From NCBI GenBank assembly GCA_019359355.1, contig JAHHHM010000010.1, positions 124,001 through 188,000 on the forward strand: a stretch of DNA of 64,000 bases, read 5' to 3'. The notes beneath the pieces are model-generated. The model was not told where the DNA came from. It was given only the letters and a program-made list of their open reading frames with translations, and ran no database searches. The position numbers and the translations under genes are program-made. Of this stretch, positions 36,785 to 44,291 are shown one piece after another. Numbering within the stretch: position 1 is the first letter of the stretch; every line of letters begins with the position of its first letter. Origin of the DNA: Microcoleus vaginatus WJT46-NPBG5. Its GTDB lineage: Bacteria; Cyanobacteriota; Cyanobacteriia; Cyanobacteriales; Oscillatoriaceae.

Positions 36785-37438
36785 GCGCCAAGGAAAGGCA
36801 CATACTCAGTACCTTTTTTACAAAAATCCCAAAAGCCGGCCCCTGTAAGCGATAACCTACCGCGCCGGCATTCACTATCTGCATTTATTTGTATATGCCT
36901 GCCGGCAGACTACGCTATCATCTGCCGAGGCTTTCCGCACAATGCTTATCATCTGCGGTTAAAAAAAACAACCTTTGCAACAAATCTAATAATCAGCAAA
37001 CTAGAAGATCCGCTGCAATACTTTGATAATATTGAAGTGCTGCTGCAAAAGAAAAAATCAAAATTTTGCTGAGCCTGGTTTAACTCACTAAACCACACCA
37101 CGCATACCGTACTCCTTGTGAAACTGCGAGAAACGCTTCCAAGGGCGGTGTGCGTGGGTTAATTTATGGGCTGAGCCTAAAACTATTTTTCCTAAAGGTA
37201 TCAGCCTTTACTGAAAATCCCTTTCAGCAATCCTTACAGGGGCTAGTAGTTCCCAGCCGGTAAAAACTGACTCAAGTGCTTACCCGACAGACGTTTGATG
37301 AAATATCTGTCGGGTGGAATATTAAAGAAGTTCCATCAAAAGTTTTGACTGTACATCAAGCGAACCCACCCTTAAAAAACAGACTAAACTAAAAAAGATG
37401 GCTTTAAAAATATCCATTTGGTTCGTGAATTATGAATT
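36785..37438. other. Intergenic region with a dispersed repeat and a hairpin
   Basis: About 650 bp. 36905-36970 carries an inverse copy of the ACCGCAGATGATA repeat seen at 20555-20625. CCCGACAGA (37283-37291) pairs perfectly with TCTGTCGGG (37306-37314) about 125 nt before the ClC gene and may be a leader hairpin. GAATTATGAATTAT near 37427-37440 is a short direct repeat overlapping the ClC start. No gene seen. Confidence 0.5.
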
Positions 37439-40135
37439 ATGAATTATCAGAACTTAATTCAAAATTCAAAGTTCAAGCTTAAAAAATATCGAAAGATTAT
37501 CGCATCTCAAATTCTAGGCCCAAAACGCCTTGCAATTTTGGAAGCGTGTCTGATTGGCTTAGTATCGGGACTAGCGGCTGTTTTACTCAAACAAGGGGTG
37601 GGATGGCTGGGAGGATGGCGAGTTTATACAGCATCCCATCTGATCCCGGCTTGGATCTTGCTCCCCAGTGTCGGAGTCGTTGGGGGGTTGCTCACCGGCT
37701 GGCTGGTGGAACGACTGGCCCCTGAGACTGCCGGCAGCGGCATTCCCCACGTCAAAGCCGCTTTAGCCGGCGTGAGTATTTCCCTAGATTGGCGGGTGGC
37801 TAGTGTCAAGCTGGTCGGCACTATTTTAGCCGTGGGTTCAGGATTAACATTAGGCCGGCAAGGCCCAACGGTACAAATTGGAGCCGCTTTGGCTGCGGGG
37901 ATCGGTCGTTTGATTCCCACCTCACCCGACTACCGCCGTCAGCTGATTGCTTGTGGGGCAGCAGCCGGCTTAGCTGCCGGGTTCAACGCACCGATTGCCG
38001 GCGTGCTGTTTGTCGTGGAAGAACTGCTTTATGATATCTCCGGCTTTACCCTTGGCCCAGCAATCATCGCGTCCTTTATCGGTGCCGTTGTCTCCCAATT
38101 GCTGGGTGGCGATCTGAATCTCGACATCACTCAAAGTGTTTCCCAGACCCGGTTTTTAGCCCAGGAGATTCCCTGTTACGTGGTGTTGGGAATCTTGGCT
38201 GGATTGCTAGGCAGCCTGTTCACGAAATCAATTGTTGCGCTCTTATACTTCAACCGGCGCGTGCTGCGTCTAGGGCTGCCGGTGCGTATTGCCCTAGCTG
38301 GGCTAGTATGTGGCCTTGCGGTGGCCATGCTACCCGAAGCCTTCCGCAACAATTCAGGTTTGCGAGACTTCCTCCTCAGCAAAGAAGCCAACCTGACAAA
38401 TATCTCCCTCGCCTTTGTCGCTCACTTCGTTCTGACCATTATCGCCGCCTCTTCCGGCGCACCGGGCGGGTTATTCGCCCCCTCCCTGGTGCTGGGTTCT
38501 GCCTTAGGCCACATAGTCGGAATTTTGCAGTGGGATTGGCTCGGCATTGGGGTGCCTACCACCTACGCCCTTGCCGGCATGGGGGCATTTTTCTGTGCGG
38601 TTTGCAGAGCACCGATTACCGCTGTGGTGATTGTTTTTGAAATTACCACCGATTTTAAACTGGTGCTGCCTTTGATGATTGGCTCTGTGGTGGCTTATTT
38701 GGTGGCAGAAAAGGTAGAGAAGGAATCGCTTTATGACCGGCTACTAGAATTTAATGGCATTAATTTGAAAAAGGAAAAGCCGGCAGATGGGATTTTGGCT
38801 GAGCTGTCGGCATCGGATGTCATGCAGGGCCGTGTGGAAACCCTGTCGAGCCAAATCAGCTTAGATGAAGTGATGCAGGCGTTTTCCCGTTCCCACCACC
38901 GGGGCTTTCCCGTCGTCGATAATGGCAAGCTGGTGGGGATTGTTACCCAAACAGACTTGGCAAACACCGGCAAGCGGCAGTTGCCCGCAAATACGCCTTT
39001 GAACGAGTTTATGACGCCACAGCCGGTGACAGTCAGGCCGGCGGATACTTTAAGTGAGGTACTTTACCGGCTCAATCGCTACAATCTCAGCCGGCTGCCG
39101 GTGACAGAGGGGCGAAAGCTGGTAGGAATTATCACCCGCAGCGATATTATTCGGGCAGAATCAGACAAGTTGATCGGGGAAAAGGCTCAGGTTGGCCCTC
39201 ATCCTGAGCCGTCTTATGTGGTTTACCAAACACGAGCACCGGCAACGGGTAAAGGTCGGCTGCTGGTGCCTTTGGCGAACCCACAAACCGCCCCAGCTTT
39301 GTTGCGTCTGGCGGCGGCAATGGCCCACGAGCGCAACTATGAAATTGAGTGCCTTCAGGTGATGCTGGTATCTCGCCACAGTTCGCCGGCAGAGACGCCG
39401 GTGAGAACCGTTAAAAGTCGGCGGATGCTGCGGGAGGCTGAGCGAATCGGGCGAGATTGGGATGTGCCGGTGCACACTCAGGTGCGCGTCGCCCATGATG
39501 TGGCCCAAGCAATTTTAGAAACCATTAAGGAACGACACATCGATTTAATTTTGATGGGATGGAAAGGCAACACCTCTACTCCCGGTCGGATTTTTGGCGA
39601 TTCTGTAGATACGCTAATCCGGCAGGCGGCGTGTGATGTGGTGTTGGTGAAATGGGGTGAGAAAAGCCGGCAAACGCTTGAAATCCTCAGCGAGGCAGTC
39701 ATCCCTCCCTCCACACCAGGCACTCAGAACTCAAGACTGTCTTTAAATCGTTGGCTGGTGCCGATGGCCGGCGGCCCGAATTCCCTGCGTGCGGTGCAAT
39801 TGCTGCCGGCTTTGGTGGCGATCAGTGCGAAACCAGAAATCCGGCTGTGTCAGGTTTGTCAATCTTCTGCTGGGAAATTTGATACAACGCTCTTGGATAA
39901 TGCCTCGCAGTTTTTAGACCGAAAGCTGAATGTGCCGGTGATTTCGATGCCGGTGTGTGCGAATTCTGTATCTGAAGCGTTAATAGATTTAGCGCACAAG
40001 GATCAGTGCGATGTGATTGTTTTAGGCGCAAGTCGAGAGGGTTTATTGCAGCAGGTGATTAAGGGAAATATTCCCGAAGCAATCACGCGAGGTTGTGATT
40101 GTACGGTGATGCTGGTAAGAGGTGCAAGCGCTTAG
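37439..40135 (+). CDS. ClC-type chloride channel/transporter with CBS pair and two USP domains
   Basis: An 898-residue fusion. Residues about 30-440 are a ClC membrane domain with the anion-site motifs GSGIPHVKAAL (99-109) and GRQGPTVQIGA (139-149) plus the FNAPIAGVLFVVEE block. The external gating Glu of the usual GREGP is Gln here, which in studied ClC proteins removes proton coupling. Two CBS domains follow (about 460-580; VMQGRVETLSSQISLDEVM, EFMTPQPVTVRPADTLSEVL), then two universal-stress-protein domains (about 600-740 and 760-895; ILMGWKGNTSTPGRIFGDSV, VIVLGASREGLLQQVIKG). CBS and USP parts suggest nucleotide-based control. ATG at 37439. Confidence 0.92.
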   Translation: MNYQNLIQNSKFKLKKYRKIIASQILGPKRLAILEACLIGLVSGLAAVLLKQGVGWLGGWRVYTASHLIPAWILLPSVGVVGGLLTGWLVERLAPETAGSGIPHVKAALAGVSISLDWRVASVKLVGTILAVGSGLTLGRQGPTVQIGAALAAGIGRLIPTSPDYRRQLIACGAAAGLAAGFNAPIAGVLFVVEELLYDISGFTLGPAIIASFIGAVVSQLLGGDLNLDITQSVSQTRFLAQEIPCYVVLGILAGLLGSLFTKSIVALLYFNRRVLRLGLPVRIALAGLVCGLAVAMLPEAFRNNSGLRDFLLSKEANLTNISLAFVAHFVLTIIAASSGAPGGLFAPSLVLGSALGHIVGILQWDWLGIGVPTTYALAGMGAFFCAVCRAPITAVVIVFEITTDFKLVLPLMIGSVVAYLVAEKVEKESLYDRLLEFNGINLKKEKPADGILAELSASDVMQGRVETLSSQISLDEVMQAFSRSHHRGFPVVDNGKLVGIVTQTDLANTGKRQLPANTPLNEFMTPQPVTVRPADTLSEVLYRLNRYNLSRLPVTEGRKLVGIITRSDIIRAESDKLIGEKAQVGPHPEPSYVVYQTRAPATGKGRLLVPLANPQTAPALLRLAAAMAHERNYEIECLQVMLVSRHSSPAETPVRTVKSRRMLREAERIGRDWDVPVHTQVRVAHDVAQAILETIKERHIDLILMGWKGNTSTPGRIFGDSVDTLIRQAACDVVLVKWGEKSRQTLEILSEAVIPPSTPGTQNSRLSLNRWLVPMAGGPNSLRAVQLLPALVAISAKPEIRLCQVCQSSAGKFDTTLLDNASQFLDRKLNVPVISMPVCANSVSEALIDLAHKDQCDVIVLGASREGLLQQVIKGNIPEAITRGCDCTVMLVRGASA

Positions 40136-40151
40136 AGGTTTGAGTGCTAAC

Positions 40152-40448
40152 TTAGTAGGCCCGGATTGCCTCCTTGATCACCCGCTCCTGCAATTCTTTT
40201 CTTAATTCTTTACGAGTTCCTATGTCTACAGAGCAACCCAGGCTATCTTCTAAATAAAATCGCACTTTGCTAAATTCAAATAGTCCGATCAAGTCTTCAT
40301 TCTCAAACTCTAATAAAAAATCGACATCACTATCTGGGCCGGCTTCATCCCGTGCCACTGAACCAAATAGCTCTAAAGATTTCACGCCTAAAGCTTTTAA
40401 TTCGTCTTTGTGTGCCGCTAAAATTGCGATAACTTCGTCTCGTTTCAT
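40152..40448 (-). CDS. MNT-type nucleotidyltransferase domain protein
   Basis: About 98 residues from ATG at 40448. It is a minimal nucleotidyltransferase (MNT/MntA group) with the motif LFGSVARDEAGPDSDVDFLLE (G-S then the two Asp). MNT proteins are often antitoxins of HEPN toxins; no HEPN gene is seen beside it, so an orphan is possible. The frame is open further upstream (to 40574), but that extension is not conserved-looking. It ends convergently 16 bp from the ClC gene. Confidence 0.85.
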   Translation of the reverse strand: MKRDEVIAILAAHKDELKALGVKSLELFGSVARDEAGPDSDVDFLLEFENEDLIGLFEFSKVRFYLEDSLGCSVDIGTRKELRKELQERVIKEAIRAY

Positions 40449-40522
40449 AGGAATTTCGGGGAGTAATTTAATCGGTGTTTTTTTGCCGGCTAAGATTAAG
40501 GGGTTTACAAGGCTTCTTAATA

Positions 40523-40909
40523 TTATTGCGACTTTGCAGTTGCCAGCCAATTTTGCTCGTCTAGGCGCTGCCAAGCTTTACGAATGTGTGCCGGCTTAAA
40601 GAGTTGACGCTTCCGCGCACTCCACTGATTAACGCCGGTGACTGCGTGTTCAGGATCGGTTGCCGCCTTTGGATCTTCTTGTGCGATTCAGTGTTCAGTC
40701 GCCAACAGTTCCATGCCATATCGATAACTCGTCAGAAGATCAATGATCCTGCCACTGCATCCGCAACCAATGCCTAGGGCGTACTGTTTTTCTTTAACAA
40801 AAGCGATTGCCCGTTCGTGCTGTTTAACGCCGTCACTATGTGGAAATTCTTTACTGTTCCAAACGTCAGCGATCTGATCATAGCTTTTTGCAACTTCATC
40901 TGGTTTCAT
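40523..40909 (-). pseudogene. Truncated SAM methyltransferase joined to another coding fragment
   Basis: From ATG at 40909 the frame reads a class I methyltransferase N-terminus (SYDQIADVWNSKEFPHSDG, then the SAM-binding motif I as ALGIGCGCSGRIIDLL), which breaks off after about 60 residues. The frame runs into unrelated sequence ending MELLATEH and stops with TGA at 40688-40690. Beyond the TGA the same frame stays open for 54 codons with protein-like content (DEQNWLATAKSQ at its end, 40523). The region seems to be a deletion joint between a cassette gene and an older gene. It lies directly left of attC site 1. Confidence 0.6.
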
Positions 40910-40969
40910 CTTGTGCCGTTTATCCTTTTCTGTTCCAAGTTTCGTACACCATCAAGCCACGCGCAAGCT

Positions 40970-41056
40970 GCCCAACGACCAAGATAAGCGGCGGCAGATA
41001 AACTTTGCACCACCACCAGTGGCTTTCGTCTGTCCGCTTCATCAGGGTTGTTAGGT
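40970..41056 (-). other. Integron attC site 1 (87 bp)
   Basis: On the minus strand the site begins with R'' box ACCTAAC (RYYYAAC) and ends with R' box GTTGGGC (GTTRRRY). Inside them the arms GATGAAGCGG and CCGCTTATC pair with a single extrahelical G, the hallmark that directs integrase to one strand. AGA/TCTG pairing continues the stem toward the variable loop. It lies just after the stop of the gene at 41068-42057, where a cassette attC should be. Confidence 0.85.
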
Positions 41057-41067
41057 GGCGAGCTGTA

Positions 41068-42057
41068 CTAAACCTTGAACCAAAATATCAAATCTTGTGG
41101 GATATATTCTGAACCCACATCTTGTGATGGTGAGTACGCCTGAAAGCAATCCAAGACCACGTTGGGAATATTAATCCCATACGGATTGGCTATAATTGCT
41201 TTCATTGGAAAATCATTATCTTGTCCGTAATCAAGAGGATAACGACAAGGCGGAATAAGTGGTTCATCTCTAGTAGCACGAATTAGTTGATGAAGATGAC
41301 TTATGATCACAACTCCGTCAACACTAGGAAAGTTTAGTGCCTGTCCCCCTGGATCTTGAGCGAAAGAATTAGGCGTAAATAAACCACAACTGGGATGGAG
41401 GAGTGAAGAAATTGGTTCGTAAACGTAGTCATCCCATACAATCACGAGAAGAGAATAAAAATTTTTATTCTCCCGCTTGAATGGAGCAAATTTACCCTCA
41501 GCACTGAGCAAGAAATCTTTAATTGGATTGTCTCTAGGTAGAGTTATTCCCACATCTGCACCGGGAAGTTTGTCAATAACTTTTTTTGAAAAGACCCTTG
41601 CAGGAACCTGTGTCGGATTTGAGAAACGTTGACGAAGATGATTAAGCAGAGATGGAGCTTTGACTTCGACTCCAATTTGATAATCATCACTGTGAATAAT
41701 TATTTCTGGGTTCTTCTTACTACCGTTTATTGGAGTCGGTTCCCATCGAAACGAAACTTGAGAAGACCAATCAAAAGTAATGACCTGTTTTATAACGTGC
41801 AATTCAGCAAGTCTCTGTAGAAGTTGCTCATAATGAGGTTCATGTTTTTCTTTTCCAGAAATAGAGGCTAGAGCATCAATCATTCCCTTAGCAAATCCAG
41901 GAATATACTGCTCACACTCAAGACACGCCTGAATTACTGACTCTGCAAGTGGATGCTGCAAGTTGTAGAGGGGCTGCTCAAAGTGGTATTTAAACCAATG
42001 CCAACGCTTGAAGATGTTAGAAGCAAGCACATAAACATACAATTCTTCTCGTGTCAT
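41068..42057 (-). CDS. Unknown cassette-borne protein (329 aa), possible nuclease-like
   Basis: A 329-residue protein that I do not recognise. It is bracketed by two attC sites, so it is an integron cassette gene. The N-terminal half is helical (YVLASNIFKRWHWFKYHFEQ, ALASISGKEKHEPHYEQLLQ). The middle has PEIIIHSDDYQIGVEVKAPS, a D-x(n)-E-x-K-like arrangement seen in PD-(D/E)XK nucleases, then FYSLLVIVWDDYVYEPISSL. A restriction-nuclease-like fold is a guess from that motif. ATG at 42057. About 140 bp upstream within the cassette may carry its own promoter. Confidence 0.75.
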   Translation of the reverse strand: MTREELYVYVLASNIFKRWHWFKYHFEQPLYNLQHPLAESVIQACLECEQYIPGFAKGMIDALASISGKEKHEPHYEQLLQRLAELHVIKQVITFDWSSQVSFRWEPTPINGSKKNPEIIIHSDDYQIGVEVKAPSLLNHLRQRFSNPTQVPARVFSKKVIDKLPGADVGITLPRDNPIKDFLLSAEGKFAPFKRENKNFYSLLVIVWDDYVYEPISSLLHPSCGLFTPNSFAQDPGGQALNFPSVDGVVIISHLHQLIRATRDEPLIPPCRYPLDYGQDNDFPMKAIIANPYGINIPNVVLDCFQAYSPSQDVGSEYIPQDLIFWFKV

Positions 42058-42195
42058 ACATCTTTTTGCATTTTACGGTAAATCCAGTTTACTCGCTGCA
42101 TATGTTGATGCCCCACACTTTTGTCTAGGGAAGTCAGATTAAACCTGCTTCCCACCCATAGCCTTGATAAACTGTCCCCACCGATAACCTAAGCC

Positions 42196-42282
42196 ACCTA
42201 ACGGCTCAAATCAGCGGCGGCAGATATCCTTGAACTCAGCACCAGCAAATCTCAACCGTCCGCTGCATTTGAATTGTTAGCC
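42196..42282 (-). other. Integron attC site 2 (87 bp)
   Basis: On the minus strand the right box is GTTAGGT (a perfect GTTRRRY), and the left box is GGCTAAC, slightly off RYYYAAC. The arms TCAAATGCAGCGG and CCGCTGATTTGA pair exactly except for one extrahelical G, as in site 1. It has the same length as site 1, and both share GCGGCGGCAGATA on the plus strand. It overlaps the last codons of the antitoxin gene. Confidence 0.88.
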
Positions 42283-42488
42283 TGTGGTTTTGGGATAAGG
42301 GCTTGGTTATCGTGCATGACTCTAATCAAAAACCGTAAAGCTTCATTGACTGCATCAGCGTCAGGAAATATCGCTGCAACATCAGGTTCTAAACGAACTG
42401 TTATTTCACCAAAACTTCTTCGTCCAGATCCCAATCTTCTGACTCGCAGGCTCTTTAAGTCATACTCCGCCCGTAAATCATCTTCCAT
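42252..42488 (-). CDS. brnA: BrnA-like ribbon-helix-helix antitoxin
   Basis: A 78-residue protein beginning 7 bp after the BrnT toxin gene. The middle reads FGEITVRLEPDVAAIF followed by DADAVNEALRFLIRVMHDN, which fits a short strand plus two helices of the ribbon-helix-helix fold used by BrnA antitoxins to bind DNA and their own promoter. The match to BrnA is only general, so the symbol is tentative. The last codons lie within attC site 2, as in a compact cassette. Confidence 0.68.
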   Translation of the reverse strand: MEDDLRAEYDLKSLRVRRLGSGRRSFGEITVRLEPDVAAIFPDADAVNEALRFLIRVMHDNQALIPKPQANNSNAADG

Positions 42489-42495
42489 TTCTGAC

Positions 42496-42768
42496 TTATC
42501 CCTCTTTATAGGTTTCTCGCTCGGTTCGTGTCACTTGTCTTGCGCTAATGATGCGTATTGAATCGCCCCTTTCGGTATACGACACAATCAACAATCGTCC
42601 TCGGCTTGATTGTCCAATGATAAGATAACGCTCCTCGTCCTCAGAATGGTCTGGATCATAGAAGTCAATATATAGAGGATCATCAAAAACAGTTTTTGCT
42701 TCGTCAAATGAGACTCCATGCTTTGATAGATTGCGTTCTGCCTTGTTTTCATCCCAGTTAAACTGCAT
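42496..42768 (-). CDS. brnT: BrnT-family toxin
   Basis: A 90-residue BrnT toxin, a RelE-like ribonuclease. The family signature is complete: FNWDENKAERNLSKHGVSFD, EAKTVFDDPLYIDFYDPDH, ERYLIIGQSSRGRLLIVSYT and the C-terminal RIISARQVTRTERETY. ATG at 42768. The toxin precedes its antitoxin, the normal BrnT-BrnA order. It forms a cassette-like unit with the antitoxin gene and attC site 2; toxin-antitoxin pairs are common in integron arrays. Confidence 0.92.
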   Translation of the reverse strand: MQFNWDENKAERNLSKHGVSFDEAKTVFDDPLYIDFYDPDHSEDEERYLIIGQSSRGRLLIVSYTERGDSIRIISARQVTRTERETYKEG

Positions 42769-42787
42769 AAAGCTATTGTATCCTTAC

Positions 42788-43135
42788 TCATCTAACCGAT
42801 TGCACGTTTTGGTCTGGAAGGGATTTAATCGTACGACAAAGGTCAGGGAGCGACACAATAGCTATCCACGTATTAGAACCTTGATTGCCAGAGAGAATAA
42901 GATCATGGACGGTATTATCTGCAAAAAAGCCAGTCCTGTAGGGATCTGCATGGGCGATTTTGTTCAATGCTTCTCTAAGTAGCAGAGGCTCGAAGCCAGT
43001 TATAAGGCCGGCTTTACATACTACAGCAAGTGCAGCGCAAGATTTGTACCTGATGCTTTGATATTCACCGGATGAACGCGAATGCCTTACTGAATTCGCT
43101 AAAATGAGCGATGAGCGAACCGGAATTTTGAGCAA
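42788..43135 (-). CDS. Hypothetical protein, maybe N-terminally truncated
   Basis: A 115-codon frame whose middle looks like real protein (EPLLLREALNKIAHADPYRT, GNQGSNTWIAIVSLPDLCRT). It resembles a small cyanobacterial hypothetical family with an LREA-NKIIHA motif, from memory. The only upstream start is TTG at 43135, which overlaps the divergent DUF2288 start by one base, so the true N-terminus may be lost. Whether it is a cassette remnant or chromosomal is unclear; no attC follows it. Confidence 0.5.
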   Translation of the reverse strand: MLKIPVRSSLILANSVRHSRSSGEYQSIRYKSCAALAVVCKAGLITGFEPLLLREALNKIAHADPYRTGFFADNTVHDLILSGNQGSNTWIAIVSLPDLCRTIKSLPDQNVQSVR

Positions 43136-43431
43136 TGGAAGATATTAGAGCGGAATTACAGGAAATGCTGGATGAGGCTGAGTGGAACTGGCTACAGCCT
43201 CATGCTGACCGGCAAGCGTTGGTTGTGGTGGGACAAGAGCTAGACTTGATTGAGGTGGGAGTGGCGATTGCCAGTGATAATGTTCAGTCTGTCCAGCATT
43301 GGCTGGGCGAGCAATTGATCTACAAACCATCTGCCGAGCAAGTGGCAGATTGGAACGTTAACCGCAGCAAACGCTTTAATACATTGATTGTGCAGCCTTT
43401 TGTTTTGGTTCAAGAATTGGCGGCTGCTTGA
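43135..43431 (+). CDS. DUF2288 family protein
   Basis: A 98-residue protein of the DUF2288 family, function unknown. Conserved features: DEAEWNWLQPHADRQALVVV and DNVQSVQHWLGEQLIYKPS, then a C-terminal helix. ATG at 43135. It marks the right border of the cassette tract, where host-like composition resumes. Confidence 0.85.
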   Translation: MEDIRAELQEMLDEAEWNWLQPHADRQALVVVGQELDLIEVGVAIASDNVQSVQHWLGEQLIYKPSAEQVADWNVNRSKRFNTLIVQPFVLVQELAAA

Positions 43432-43474
43432 GGGTGAAAAGGTTCAGCCGGCATTCTTCGCCGGCACCGATGCT

Positions 43475-44122
43475 TCAACGGTTTCTGTTGACGGAGTGCG
43501 AAGGCGGTAAAACTTTGCTGAATCTTGAACCTGTGCGGCCTGTTGCCACCCACAAAACGGCTCTGGCTCCATCCCGGAGTGTTTTTTCAATCGGTTCTGG
43601 CGGTCGTCCAGAAGGCACCGGCATGGGTTTGAAGGCGATTCCCCGACTTCCGAATATAATTTCTCCAATGACCGTAGCTCGCCTCATGTGGTCATCGGAG
43701 GTAATTAAATAAACACTTTTAATGCCTCTGGCTTGAAATTCATCAACCAGGGTGGTGAAGTTGGTGACGGTGTCTATCGCGCGATCATCTAAATGCAGCC
43801 GGCTCAGATCGATTCCTGCTTCTGAAAACACCCATTCTGCATATTCTGGGTTGCTGCCGCTAGAAACCCAAATATCCATTTCAGGATGCTCGTTTGCCAA
43901 TTCTGCCGCAAAAATTTCTCGCTCTTTCGCGCCACCCAACACTAATAATGCTTGGGGTGTACTGAAGTTGTTTTGCAGATGCCGGTAGCCAATCCAACAC
44001 ACAACAGAAACTCCTAGTAGCCAGCATAGAACCGATCTGCCTCTAGACCACATAGAGACGGAGCGTAACGAGTCTCTGGAACGTCGGTGACGTTTAGGGT
44101 TTGGACAGATCCTCAAAAGCAT
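43475..44122 (-). CDS. YdcF/ElyC-like DUF218 protein
   Basis: About 215 residues. An N-terminal membrane segment (VLCWLLGVSVVCWIGY, residues about 30-46) anchors a DUF218 domain: ALLVLGGAKEREIFAAEL, MDIWVSSGSNPEYAEW, the conserved DRAIDTVTNFTTLVDEF, and VYLITSDDHMRRATVIGEII. Members (SanA, ElyC, YdcF) are linked to envelope polysaccharide or lipid-carrier steps. The start is uncertain; ATG at 44122 is used, with a TTG two codons upstream. Confidence 0.85.
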   Translation of the reverse strand: MLLRICPNPKRHRRSRDSLRSVSMWSRGRSVLCWLLGVSVVCWIGYRHLQNNFSTPQALLVLGGAKEREIFAAELANEHPEMDIWVSSGSNPEYAEWVFSEAGIDLSRLHLDDRAIDTVTNFTTLVDEFQARGIKSVYLITSDDHMRRATVIGEIIFGSRGIAFKPMPVPSGRPPEPIEKTLRDGARAVLWVATGRTGSRFSKVLPPSHSVNRNR

Positions 44123-44291
44123 ATACAAAAATCATATATAACACTGCACCCAGAAGCGCCCTTTATAGCCGGCGGCTTCAGAGCGCTTCCAGAACTCCCT
44201 TCTCAGCAGATCCACTCAAATCAGGGAATTTGTCACATAAAGCTTAGCAGATAACGGGATTGGCCGGGATCGAACCGGCGGCCTAGCGCTT

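Noticed and set aside
42790-42796. ATCTAAC upstream of brnT as a third attC box
   Set aside because: It fits the R-box consensus, but no partner box or pairing arms were found within 130 bp.
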